Assembly (NCBI GenBank): GCA_023390555.1
Contig: JAEWCQ010000007.1
Location: forward strand, 1-64,000
Length of the DNA: 64,000 nt
From: Bacillota bacterium
GTDB taxonomy: Bacteria; Bacillota; Clostridia; Lachnospirales; Lachnospiraceae
Reading direction: 5' to 3'
Position 1 is the stretch's first letter. Each line of letters begins with the position of its first letter. The translations under genes were made by a program, and so were the position numbers. Shown here one piece after another: positions 34,798 to 42,217 of the stretch. The notes under the pieces were generated by a model. That model was not told where the DNA came from, did no database searches, and worked only from the letters and a program-made list of their open reading frames with translations.

Positions 34798-35712
34798 TTA
34801 GATTACAAAATTCCTCAGATACTGTCTGCTTAAGAGCAGTGCCCGTTTGGATTCCTCCACACTTCCTTCAAATGCCTTGTCCTCCACTTCAATACAGGTA
34901 TTGCCCTGATAACCGATATCTGTCAGTGCCGATACATAGTTTCCCCAGTCCACATCCCCGAGGCCCGGCAGTTTCGGCGACATGTACTCCAAAGGTGTTG
35001 CCATAATGCCGACATCCTGCAGTTTGTCCTGGAATATCTTAATATCTTTATAATGTACATGAAATATTTTTTCCCGGAATTCATAAATCGGCTTGATATA
35101 ATCAATCTGCTGCCACACAAAATGGGACGGATCATAATTAATTCCCAGATATGGGCTGTCCAGCAGTTCAAATACTTTTCTCCAATTTGCCGGCGAGGTC
35201 ATAAGATTCTGACCGCCTGGCCATTCATCATCCGTAAAAAGCATCGGACAGTTTTCAATACCGATTTTTACCTGATGTTTCTTTGCACATTCCAGGATCG
35301 GCGGCCAGACTTCCTTCACCAGTTCCAGATTTTCGTTCACTGTCTTATTTGGAACCCTGCCGATAAAGGTCGTGATCATTCCCACGCCCAGTTTCGCAGA
35401 AGCTTGGATCAACTTCATTAAATGATTTACGTAAATTTCTCTTTTCTCCAAATCCGGGTCCAGTGTGTTCGGATAATATGCCAGAGAGGATATGGAAACC
35501 TTGCGCTCTGCTGCATAATCCCGGATATATCGGATTTTCTTCTCATCCAGTGTATCTACATCAATATGCGTGACTCCGGCATATCTTCTTTCTGCCTTTC
35601 CTTTCGGCCAGCAGCATACCTCGACACATTCAAAGCCGTTTTCCGATGCAAAATCGATCATTTCTTCAAAAGAAAGGTCTCCTAAAATTGCACTTACAAA
35701 TCCTAATTTCAT
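34798..35712 (-). CDS. Sugar-phosphate isomerase/epimerase (TIM barrel), second copy
   Basis: 304 residues of the xylose-isomerase-like TIM-barrel superfamily. Blocks with likely metal ligands are CVEVCCWPKG, KIGIENCPMLFTDDEWPGG, GINYDPSHFVWQQID, IFHVHYKDIKIF and CIEVEDKAFEG. I start at 35712 (MKLGFVSAIL), after GGAGG; an open extension upstream overlaps the ribosome site. It lies between the two oxidoreductase genes, which suggests it acts on a keto-sugar produced by one of them. Exact reaction unknown. Confidence 0.87.
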   Translation of the reverse strand: MKLGFVSAILGDLSFEEMIDFASENGFECVEVCCWPKGKAERRYAGVTHIDVDTLDEKKIRYIRDYAAERKVSISSLAYYPNTLDPDLEKREIYVNHLMKLIQASAKLGVGMITTFIGRVPNKTVNENLELVKEVWPPILECAKKHQVKIGIENCPMLFTDDEWPGGQNLMTSPANWRKVFELLDSPYLGINYDPSHFVWQQIDYIKPIYEFREKIFHVHYKDIKIFQDKLQDVGIMATPLEYMSPKLPGLGDVDWGNYVSALTDIGYQGNTCIEVEDKAFEGSVEESKRALLLSRQYLRNFVI

Positions 35713-35778
35713 CTTCCTCGCCTCCATTTTAGAAAAAGGAATATCCCGACGATATTCCTTTTTCATTTTCCATGCAGA

Positions 35779-36954
35779 TTATTTGACCTTTACCCATGCA
35801 TTTTTTTCATTCGATTCGAGAATCGCATCACATACCCGATCGACCTGATATCCTACTTTAAAGCAGGTGGTCGGCTGATATCCCTCTGTGATCGCTTTTG
35901 CAAATTCATACATCTCTACGGCTTTTAATTCGCCATAGCCGATGTTCATACCCGGGATATTCCAGGTTACATCACCATGCGGATTGGCAGGGCCGGTATA
36001 GATTTTTCGGAATCCGCGCTCGCCGTCCTGATCGTCCATACCGTAGCATACTTCCAGTTCATTCAGTCTTTCATAATTCCAGGTAATGGAACCTCTTGTT
36101 CCGTGTACTTCCAGCGTGATGTAGTTGTTGCGTCCCCATGCCATTCTGGTTGCTTCCACACTTCCGATTGCACCGCTGTCAAATTTACACAAAATTGAAA
36201 CTTCATCGTCTACGTCCACCGGCTCTCTCTTTGCATCTGCTCCAAGCTTCACCGTTCCAAGCAGGTCAACGCCGCCCTCCTGTACCGGACGCTCCTTGAT
36301 GTATGTCTTTACCATGGATACGACATCCGTAATATTACCTGCCAGATACTGTGCAATATCAATTGCATGTGTTGCAATATCTCCTAATGTTCCTGCACCT
36401 GCAACGGATTTCTGGAATCTCCAGGATAACGGTGAATCCGGATCTGCAGACCAGCTCTGTAAATATTGCGTCCGGATGTTTGTGATTTCACCGAGTTTGC
36501 CGGATTCGATGATCTTCTTTGCCTCATCAATGGCCGGCACTCTCCGGTACTGGTATGCACACATGGAGACAATTCCATTTTTTGCAGCTTCTTCTGCTGC
36601 TTCTGCCATTGCCTTCGCATCCTCTGTTGTTGCCGCAATCGGCTTTTCACAGATGACATGTTTTCCTGCTTTCAAAGCGGCGATCGCTATTTCAGCATGT
36701 GCATTGTTCGGTGTGCAGACACTTACGACATCGATTTCCGGATCATTGATAATATCATGCCAGTCGGTACAGCATTTTTCAAATCCAAATCTGTTCTTTG
36801 CATCTTCTGCAATTTCCGGTACAATATCACAAATATTCTTCATCACCGGTACAAAAGGTGCTGGCCAGAAAAATTTTTGCATATTTGCATATGCTACACA
36901 GTGTGCTTTTCCCATAAATCCGGCCCCAACTAATCCTACATTCATTTGTTTCAT
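35779..36954 (-). CDS. Gfo/Idh/MocA-family oxidoreductase (first copy)
   Basis: 391 residues. Rossmann domain VGLVGAGFMGKAHCVAYAN, cofactor motif ICEKPIAATTEDAK, and catalytic block GTLGDIATHAIDIAQYL with the conserved Asp and His. The long C-terminal beta-sheet domain forms the substrate side. It oxidises or reduces a sugar, inositol or glycoside with NAD(P). It has its own promoter (37127-37155) with a TTTACGTAAA site, so it begins a second transcript of the cluster (35.8-32.7 kb). Ribosome site AAAGGAGG. Substrate unknown. Confidence 0.9.
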   Translation of the reverse strand: MKQMNVGLVGAGFMGKAHCVAYANMQKFFWPAPFVPVMKNICDIVPEIAEDAKNRFGFEKCCTDWHDIINDPEIDVVSVCTPNNAHAEIAIAALKAGKHVICEKPIAATTEDAKAMAEAAEEAAKNGIVSMCAYQYRRVPAIDEAKKIIESGKLGEITNIRTQYLQSWSADPDSPLSWRFQKSVAGAGTLGDIATHAIDIAQYLAGNITDVVSMVKTYIKERPVQEGGVDLLGTVKLGADAKREPVDVDDEVSILCKFDSGAIGSVEATRMAWGRNNYITLEVHGTRGSITWNYERLNELEVCYGMDDQDGERGFRKIYTGPANPHGDVTWNIPGMNIGYGELKAVEMYEFAKAITEGYQPTTCFKVGYQVDRVCDAILESNEKNAWVKVK

Positions 36955-37102
36955 TCGAAATACCTCCTTTGTTGTTCAATCTCCACAGTTTTTTCAAATT
37001 TCAGTTAAATTTAATTAAAATTTACCGGTTTTTGAAAATTAAAAACAAAAAGAATTCTGTTTCTCTGCTGTCTCTTTTTGTTTTCTTTTTAAAATGCGCT
37101 AT

Positions 37103-37112
37103 TTTACGTAAA
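37103..37112. promoter_or_regulatory. TTTACGTAAA operator candidate, oxidoreductase promoter
   Basis: A perfect 10-bp palindrome 14 bp downstream of the -10 box. Related sites lie at 41816, 41866 and 44401, all at promoters of this cluster. Confidence 0.6.
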
Positions 37113-37126
37113 TTTTTCTTGTTTTT

Positions 37127-37155
37127 AATGTACCACTTCTATTTCGCTTTGTCAA
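37127..37155 (-). promoter_or_regulatory. Internal promoter for the oxidoreductase/isomerase half of the cluster
   Basis: -35 TTGACA (37150-37155), a 17-bp spacer, -10 TACATT (37127-37132) on the minus strand. Confidence 0.75.
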
Positions 37156-37167
37156 TCTATTTCCGGG

Positions 37168-38130
37168 CTAATTTTTTTTCTTCAATCTCGTAATGTTGCT
37201 CAATGCAACCGCAAGGATAATAATCAGACCATTGACCATTTTTTGTTCTGCGGAAGACAAGCCAGCCAGAATCAGAGCATTGCTGATCATACCCATCAAA
37301 ATGGAACCTGCAAGCGCGCCGATGACCGATCCGGTTCCCCCGGACATTGCAGCACCACCCAGTACGACTGCAGCAATGACAGACATCTCGTCTCCATCAC
37401 CAAAGGAATAACGGCCAGACTGCATGCGGCCGGCATAGAGAATTCCCGCAAAAGCAGAAGCAGCTCCCGAAAGCATAAATACATACATTTTTATTTTTGT
37501 CGTCTTGATACCCGAATATCCGGCAGATACTTCATTGCCTCCGGTAGCCAGAACATGTTTTCCGAACGGCGTTTTATTGAAAATGATATAACCGACAATG
37601 TAGAAGAAGATTGTCCACAAGATCAGAACGGACACCGGTCCGATATAGCCCGTACCGAATATGGTATTAAAGGTCGAGTTGCTGATTGGAACTGCAGCTG
37701 TATTTGTGATCCACATCGCTGCCCCGCGCACGACCTGCATCATACCAAGGGTGGCAAGGAAAGACGGAAGATTCAGCTTCGTTACAAGCAGACCGTTCAC
37801 TACGCCGACCAGAACACCAAAAGCCAGAGAAACAATCAACGCCAGCAAAATGGAGTTCGTAGATTCCATTACAAGTGCGGCAAGCATCGCACTCATTGCA
37901 GCGTTCGCACCGACAGTCAGATCAATCTGCCCGGCTCCGATGACAAATGTGCCTGCCACTACCATAACGGATACCATTGCCGTCTGCCGCAAAATATTCA
38001 ACAGGTTCGTACTTCCAAGGAACCCCTTTTCGTTCAAAGTAATCGCAAAAAACGCGAACACGACAACCAGTACGATATATACCATATATTTACTGAATTG
38101 TATTTTCTTCTTATTTTCTCTGGATTGCAT
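37168..38130 (-). CDS. Ribose-type (CUT2) sugar ABC transporter permease
   Basis: 320 residues of the RbsC family with eight to ten membrane segments. Family blocks are IDLTVGANAAMSAM, GLLVTKLNLPSFLATLGMM, GYSGIKTTKIKMYVF and VLGGAAMSGGTGSVIGALAG. It forms the homodimeric channel of the importer whose ATPase overlaps it by 20 bp and whose binding protein is encoded upstream. Ribosome site GGAGG. The imported sugar is probably the substrate of the downstream oxidoreductases and isomerases. Confidence 0.95.
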   Translation of the reverse strand: MQSRENKKKIQFSKYMVYIVLVVVFAFFAITLNEKGFLGSTNLLNILRQTAMVSVMVVAGTFVIGAGQIDLTVGANAAMSAMLAALVMESTNSILLALIVSLAFGVLVGVVNGLLVTKLNLPSFLATLGMMQVVRGAAMWITNTAAVPISNSTFNTIFGTGYIGPVSVLILWTIFFYIVGYIIFNKTPFGKHVLATGGNEVSAGYSGIKTTKIKMYVFMLSGAASAFAGILYAGRMQSGRYSFGDGDEMSVIAAVVLGGAAMSGGTGSVIGALAGSILMGMISNALILAGLSSAEQKMVNGLIIILAVALSNITRLKKKN

Positions 38131-39613
38131 TTTGTAATTCCTCCTCCGCTTTTATCTCCCTGCGTTTTAATTCACCTGTAATCTTACCGTCAAAAATAGT
38201 GATGATGCGGTCACAGACAGCCAGCATCTCCGCAAGTTCCGACGATGCAAAAAGTACGCTACCGCCGTTGTCCGCAAATTCGCGCACAATCTGAATGATT
38301 TCACCTTTTGCCCCGATATCAACCCCTGCTGTCGGCTCATCCAGCATCATGACCTTCGGATTTGAATTCAGCCATTTTGCAATGACAATTTTCTGCTGAT
38401 TTCCACCCGAAAGAACCCCGATTTCCTGATTCATGCTCTCTGCCACAATATTCAGTTTTTCAATATTTCCGGCCACAATCTTTCTTGCCTTTTTCTCATC
38501 GTTAAAAATTCTGTGCTTTGCTATTTTTGTCAAAATCGGCAGGACCGCATTCTGGCAAATCGTATGCTGCAATACCAGTCCTTCTTTTCTTCTGTCCTCC
38601 GGTATCAATGCAAACCCAAGCTTCACTGCTTCCTTCGGATTTTTTACCTGAATCTCTTTTCCTTCTAAAATCACTTTGCCGCCCAGATTCTTGCGAATGC
38701 CAAACAGTGTCTCCATAATTTCCGTTCTTCCGCTGCCCATCAGTCCCGCAAATCCAAGAATCTCTCCGGGTTTCAATGAAAAACAGATATCATTTACTTT
38801 TTCATTTACCTTCAACCCCTGCACGCACAGGAGATCCGGCGCTTTTTCATCGTAACTGCGCTCAATCCATTCAAATTTATGCTCAGCCTGTTCTCCGCCC
38901 ATCATAAAGGCAACAATCTTTTCCAACGTCAGGTCTTTTACGTTTTCTGTCACAACAAACTGTCCGTCCTTTAAAATCGTCACGCGGTTGCAGTGCTCCA
39001 GAATTTCATTCATTCGATGAGAAATATAAACCATGGAAACGCCCTGGTTTTTCAATTGGTCAATCATCTTGAACAGCCTCACCGTTTCCGAATCGGACAG
39101 AGCCGCTGTCGGTTCGTCAAACACAAGTATCTTCGCATCTTTTGAGACAGCCTTTGCAATTTCCACCATCTGGCTCATGCCAACGCTGAGTTCCGATACC
39201 GGTGTGGACGGATCCACATCAATTCCCAGCTTTTCCAGCACTTTGGCAGCCTTTTCTTCCATCGCTTTTTCGTCCCGCATCCCGTTTTTCACAATTTCGG
39301 AACCCAGAAAAATATTTTCCGCAACGGTCAGTGTCTGAATCAGTGACATTTCCTGAAAAATCATGGCAATTCCATTGTTCTTTGCATCAGAGGGTCCCTT
39401 TATCTCTGTCTCTTTCCCATTTATGAAAATTTTTCCGGAATCCAGTGTATATACCCCCGTCATGATTTTCATCAACGTGGATTTTCCGGCTCCGTTTCCC
39501 CCTACCAGGGCATGTACTTCACCCAGTTGAAGTTCAAAATGTACATTTTTTAAAACCTTTGCATCTCCGAAGGTTTTATTGATCTCTTTCATTTCCAATA
39601 CATTTTTATCCAT
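38111..39613 (-). CDS. Ribose-type sugar ABC transporter ATP-binding protein (two domains)
   Basis: 500 residues with two tandem ATPase domains as in RbsA/MglA. The first has a normal Walker A (GGNGAGKSTLM), signature (LSVGMSQMVEIA) and Walker B (ILVFDEPTAAL). The second has the usual degenerate Walker A (GLMGSGRTEIM), with signature LSGGNQQKIVIAKWL and Walker B MMLDEPTAGVDIG. It powers the CUT2 importer. It follows the binding-protein gene by 70 bp, with a hairpin in between, and overlaps the permease gene. Confidence 0.96.
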   Translation of the reverse strand: MDKNVLEMKEINKTFGDAKVLKNVHFELQLGEVHALVGGNGAGKSTLMKIMTGVYTLDSGKIFINGKETEIKGPSDAKNNGIAMIFQEMSLIQTLTVAENIFLGSEIVKNGMRDEKAMEEKAAKVLEKLGIDVDPSTPVSELSVGMSQMVEIAKAVSKDAKILVFDEPTAALSDSETVRLFKMIDQLKNQGVSMVYISHRMNEILEHCNRVTILKDGQFVVTENVKDLTLEKIVAFMMGGEQAEHKFEWIERSYDEKAPDLLCVQGLKVNEKVNDICFSLKPGEILGFAGLMGSGRTEIMETLFGIRKNLGGKVILEGKEIQVKNPKEAVKLGFALIPEDRRKEGLVLQHTICQNAVLPILTKIAKHRIFNDEKKARKIVAGNIEKLNIVAESMNQEIGVLSGGNQQKIVIAKWLNSNPKVMMLDEPTAGVDIGAKGEIIQIVREFADNGGSVLFASSELAEMLAVCDRIITIFDGKITGELKRREIKAEEELQNAIQRK

Positions 39614-39632
39614 TTTTTCACCTATTTTGTAT

Positions 39633-39670
39633 GGGTCGAAAACCTGCGCGCAAACGCAGGCTTCCGACTC
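39633..39670 (-). repeat. Intercistronic hairpin after the ribose-type binding-protein gene
   Basis: CCTGCG and CGCAGG pair around a 6-base loop, extended on both sides by partial pairing of GGGTCG with CGACTC. Located between binding-protein and ATPase genes, a common place for mRNA-stabilising stems. Confidence 0.55.
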
Positions 39671-39683
39671 TTATTTATACTGT

Positions 39684-40880
39684 TTATTCTCCTGCTGCTT
39701 CTTTCAACCAATCCGGAGCTTCGATATGATATACATCTTTGTATGCCGTCAGCACGTTACTCTGATCTACGCGTTTTGCAGGAACTGCCACATATGCAGG
39801 GCAATCTTCGCCCAGCAATGACATTGCTGCAAGTGTCGCTTCTGCCACACCCTGGTCATAAGGAAGCTGTGCTCCCAGACCTTCTACGGTTCCGGCTGCA
39901 ATTTCTTTTGCAAGGTTGTTTCCAAGATCAATGGTTGCCAGCTTGATTTCTCCCTCTTTGCCTGCCGCACGAATTGCAGAAAGAACACCTTCCATCGGAA
40001 CATCCCAGCTGGCATAGATTCCGTCAATATCCGGATACTGTGTCAAAATGGCATCTCCCTGTTCGGAGCATCCGTTTTCATCCGTAAATCCCTGTTCTGC
40101 AACGATCGTAATATCCGGATATTTCTCTGCCATCTCATCGCGGAATCCCTGATCTCTCTGATTCGTCACGAAGAAGTCTGCATCGTAATAAACCATGGCA
40201 ACATCGCCTTTACCATCTAAAGATTCTGCGAGTATATCTGCTGCAATTCGCCCATTTCCATAATTATCTGCGGATACGCAGCTCACATAATCCTGTCCTG
40301 CCGTCATGCCGCTTGGTACATTATCCATAAACACAAGCTTGATCCCTGCTTTGGAAGCGCTTTTATATGCATCTGCTGTGGCTGTTGCATCCGTAGGAAT
40401 GCTGACAATGATATCCGGATTCAACGCCATAACGGTTTCAATATCAGATACCTGCTGCTCTGCCGAGAAATTTGCATCTGTGACGCTGACAACTTCAATT
40501 CCGAGCTCCTCAAATGTGGCTTTCAGGCCGGAAATCTGTGCGGTTGCCCAGTCATTTCCGCCGTAATGCATACAGATTGCTGCTTTATAGCCGCCTTCTT
40601 TCACCTTTTGAATCTGTTCATCAGTCAATCCAAGTGTGTCCGCATTGACTGCACTTTCTCCGTTTGGTCCGGTAGAATAAATCGTCCCCGCGTCACCGTC
40701 CGATGTACTTTCCGTAGCTACCACATTCTCCGTATTCTTCTCTGTTGTTTCTGTTACAGCATCCCCCTTAGAAGTATTGCTGTTCCCCTCATTACTGTTT
40801 TCGTTTGTGCTGTTACCGCATGCCGTCATTCCAAGCACCATCACCGCACTCAATAACACTGCCATAATTTTCTTTTTCAT
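39684..40880 (-). CDS. Ribose-type sugar-binding lipoprotein
   Basis: 398 residues. Lipoprotein signal peptide with lipobox (LGMTACGN; lipidated Cys 21), a ~60-residue Asn/Ser/Thr-rich linker, then an RbsB-type binding domain (KAAICMHYGGNDWATAQ, DIIVSIPTDATAT, DGIYASWDVPMEG). It captures the cluster's sugar outside the cell. Its binding domain is clearly homologous to residues ~385-676 of the LacI regulator at 42218-44248; shared stretches include SIPTD, TNQRD and GIY.SW. Ribosome site AAAGGAGAAAGG. Confidence 0.94.
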   Translation of the reverse strand: MKKKIMAVLLSAVMVLGMTACGNSTNENSNEGNSNTSKGDAVTETTEKNTENVVATESTSDGDAGTIYSTGPNGESAVNADTLGLTDEQIQKVKEGGYKAAICMHYGGNDWATAQISGLKATFEELGIEVVSVTDANFSAEQQVSDIETVMALNPDIIVSIPTDATATADAYKSASKAGIKLVFMDNVPSGMTAGQDYVSCVSADNYGNGRIAADILAESLDGKGDVAMVYYDADFFVTNQRDQGFRDEMAEKYPDITIVAEQGFTDENGCSEQGDAILTQYPDIDGIYASWDVPMEGVLSAIRAAGKEGEIKLATIDLGNNLAKEIAAGTVEGLGAQLPYDQGVAEATLAAMSLLGEDCPAYVAVPAKRVDQSNVLTAYKDVYHIEAPDWLKEAAGE

Positions 40881-40937
40881 AGTTGCCTTTCTCCTTTCAG
40901 TATGACCTCTCCAACTTTTTCATATGCCTGCTATATT

Positions 40938-41750
40938 TCAAACAAGCAATCCCTCCAAATATTCATAACAGGTCCGGCATGCCTCCAGCGGATCTTTTTC
41001 ATAGCCATCCACTTCTACCAGCCAGTCTCCTTCATAGCCTCGTGATTTCACATATGTAATCACACTTTTTATATCAATTGTTCCCGTTCCCAATGGTGCA
41101 AATCCGTTTTCATCCAAATCCTTTAAATGAATAAACGGTATTCTGTCATAATATTTTTTCACAAATTCCAGTGGATCATATCCTCCTGCCTGCAGATGTG
41201 CAAGATCCGGGCAGATTGCGATATCCGTATTTGCAAAAAGTGCATCGATTTCTGCAGGTTTTTCTGCAATCGAACCCAAATGTGGATGAAAGCAGGCGGT
41301 CAGTCCGTACTTCTTTGCAATGCCTTTCGCCATGTCCAGTCCCTTTGCAAGCAGTTCACAATCGCCGGCCTGGATCCCTTTTCCTCTTATGGCTCCTCCG
41401 CAGATTACAAAATAGGTCACGCCAACTTTCTGTGCCATTTTCGCCACTGCTTCCATATGATACATTTCATCTTCCAATGCATCCGGATAAATGAAATTTC
41501 CGCCCACGCAGACGCTCAGCATTTCGGCATTCTGCTTTTTCAGCATGTCAATCAGCACCTGTGGGTCGTTTTCATATTTTGTCAGATTTCCCTCTAAAAC
41601 TTCAATTGCCCGAAATCCGACAGATGTGATCTTTTCCAGAGTCTCTTCATCATCGCACATGGTCAGATATCGAATATCCTTCACGCTTGTGACGCCTCCT
41701 CCGCTGCCTACCAGGGGGCCAAATGCATTTGTCATGTAGCCCAATTTCAT
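40938..41750 (-). CDS. Sugar-phosphate isomerase/epimerase (TIM barrel), first gene of the second sugar operon
   Basis: 270 residues of the xylose-isomerase-like superfamily (IolE/hydroxypyruvate isomerase type). Likely metal-binding stretches are TACFHPHLGSIAE, AICPDLAHLQAG, PFIHLKDLDENG and WLVEVDGYEKDP. It is the leader gene of the transporter operon (TIM barrel, binding protein, ATPase, permease), starting after AAAGGAGG. Its promoter has a TTTACGTGA-type site inside the spacer. It is one of three members of this fold in the cluster; the reaction is not known. Confidence 0.88.
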   Translation of the reverse strand: MKLGYMTNAFGPLVGSGGGVTSVKDIRYLTMCDDEETLEKITSVGFRAIEVLEGNLTKYENDPQVLIDMLKKQNAEMLSVCVGGNFIYPDALEDEMYHMEAVAKMAQKVGVTYFVICGGAIRGKGIQAGDCELLAKGLDMAKGIAKKYGLTACFHPHLGSIAEKPAEIDALFANTDIAICPDLAHLQAGGYDPLEFVKKYYDRIPFIHLKDLDENGFAPLGTGTIDIKSVITYVKSRGYEGDWLVEVDGYEKDPLEACRTCYEYLEGLLV

Positions 41751-41764
41751 AGTTTTTCCTCCTT

Positions 41765-41804
41765 TTGTAATTACTTTTTACCTCTTGTGATTACTTTTTA
41801 CATC
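41765..41804. repeat. 20-bp tandem duplication in the operon leader
   Basis: Two adjacent copies of TTGTAATTACTTTTTACCTC, differing at two bases, just upstream of the first gene's ribosome site. On the mRNA it repeats GAGGTAAAAAGTAAT, so it may act as a standby ribosome site. Confidence 0.7.
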
Positions 41805-41815
41805 TTCAGAAAATT

Positions 41816-41824
41816 TTTACGTTA
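41816..41824. promoter_or_regulatory. TTTACGTTA operator candidate in the leader
   Basis: One base from the TTTACGTAA palindrome, about 50 bp downstream of the second site, so two repressor dimers could act together. Confidence 0.5.
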
Positions 41825-41859
41825 TTTTTCTTTATTTGCGCATTTTTTACTGTGTTTTA

Positions 41860-41888
41860 AATGTATCACGTAAAGTTTTTTCTGTCAA
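41860..41888 (-). promoter_or_regulatory. Promoter of the ribose-type transporter operon with internal operator
   Basis: -35 TTGACA (41883-41888), a 17-bp spacer, -10 TACATT (41860-41865). The spacer contains CTTTACGTGA (41866-41875), a variant of the TTTACGTAAA motif, so a bound repressor would block polymerase. Confidence 0.75.
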
Positions 41889-42136
41889 TGTAAACAAGGT
41901 AACTATTCTTTTTTCATCACATTGTATAAATTTTTCACATTATTTTTGTGAAAAAAGGCGGGTTTTTTCTACTTTTACACAATTTTTCCAGTTTCCCATT
42001 TTTTCTCCCCTGCATTTTTCTATCCTTATCCACCCGACTTTCATTCCCAGTTTATTGCATATTTTTCCTTTTTCATCCAAAATTGTCTCAATTTTTGCGC
42101 AAATATAGTGAATTCGAATTAATTTGAGGACGAGCA

Positions 42137-42182
42137 ATAAAAAAGAAGGAAAAAAATTCCATTTCAGAATCTCTTCCTTCTT
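42137..42182 (-). terminator. Terminator of the LacI regulator gene
   Basis: AAGAAGGAA pairs with TTCCTTCTT around a loop with its own ATTC/GAAT pairing, followed on the minus strand by a T-run. 36 bp after the regulator stop. Confidence 0.7.
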
Positions 42183-42217
42183 CTTTTTTATCATTTTTAT
42201 TTTATTTGTTTCCCAAA

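Larger units (their letters stand above)
41751..42217. other. Regulatory region between the LacI regulator and the second sugar operon
   Basis: 467 bp, very AT-rich. From the operon side it holds a 20-bp tandem duplication (41765-41804), a TTTACGTTA site (41816-41824), a promoter at 41860-41888 with a second site in its spacer, an unassigned AT-rich stretch, and the LacI gene's terminator (42143-42182). No convincing reading frame was seen. Confidence 0.6.
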
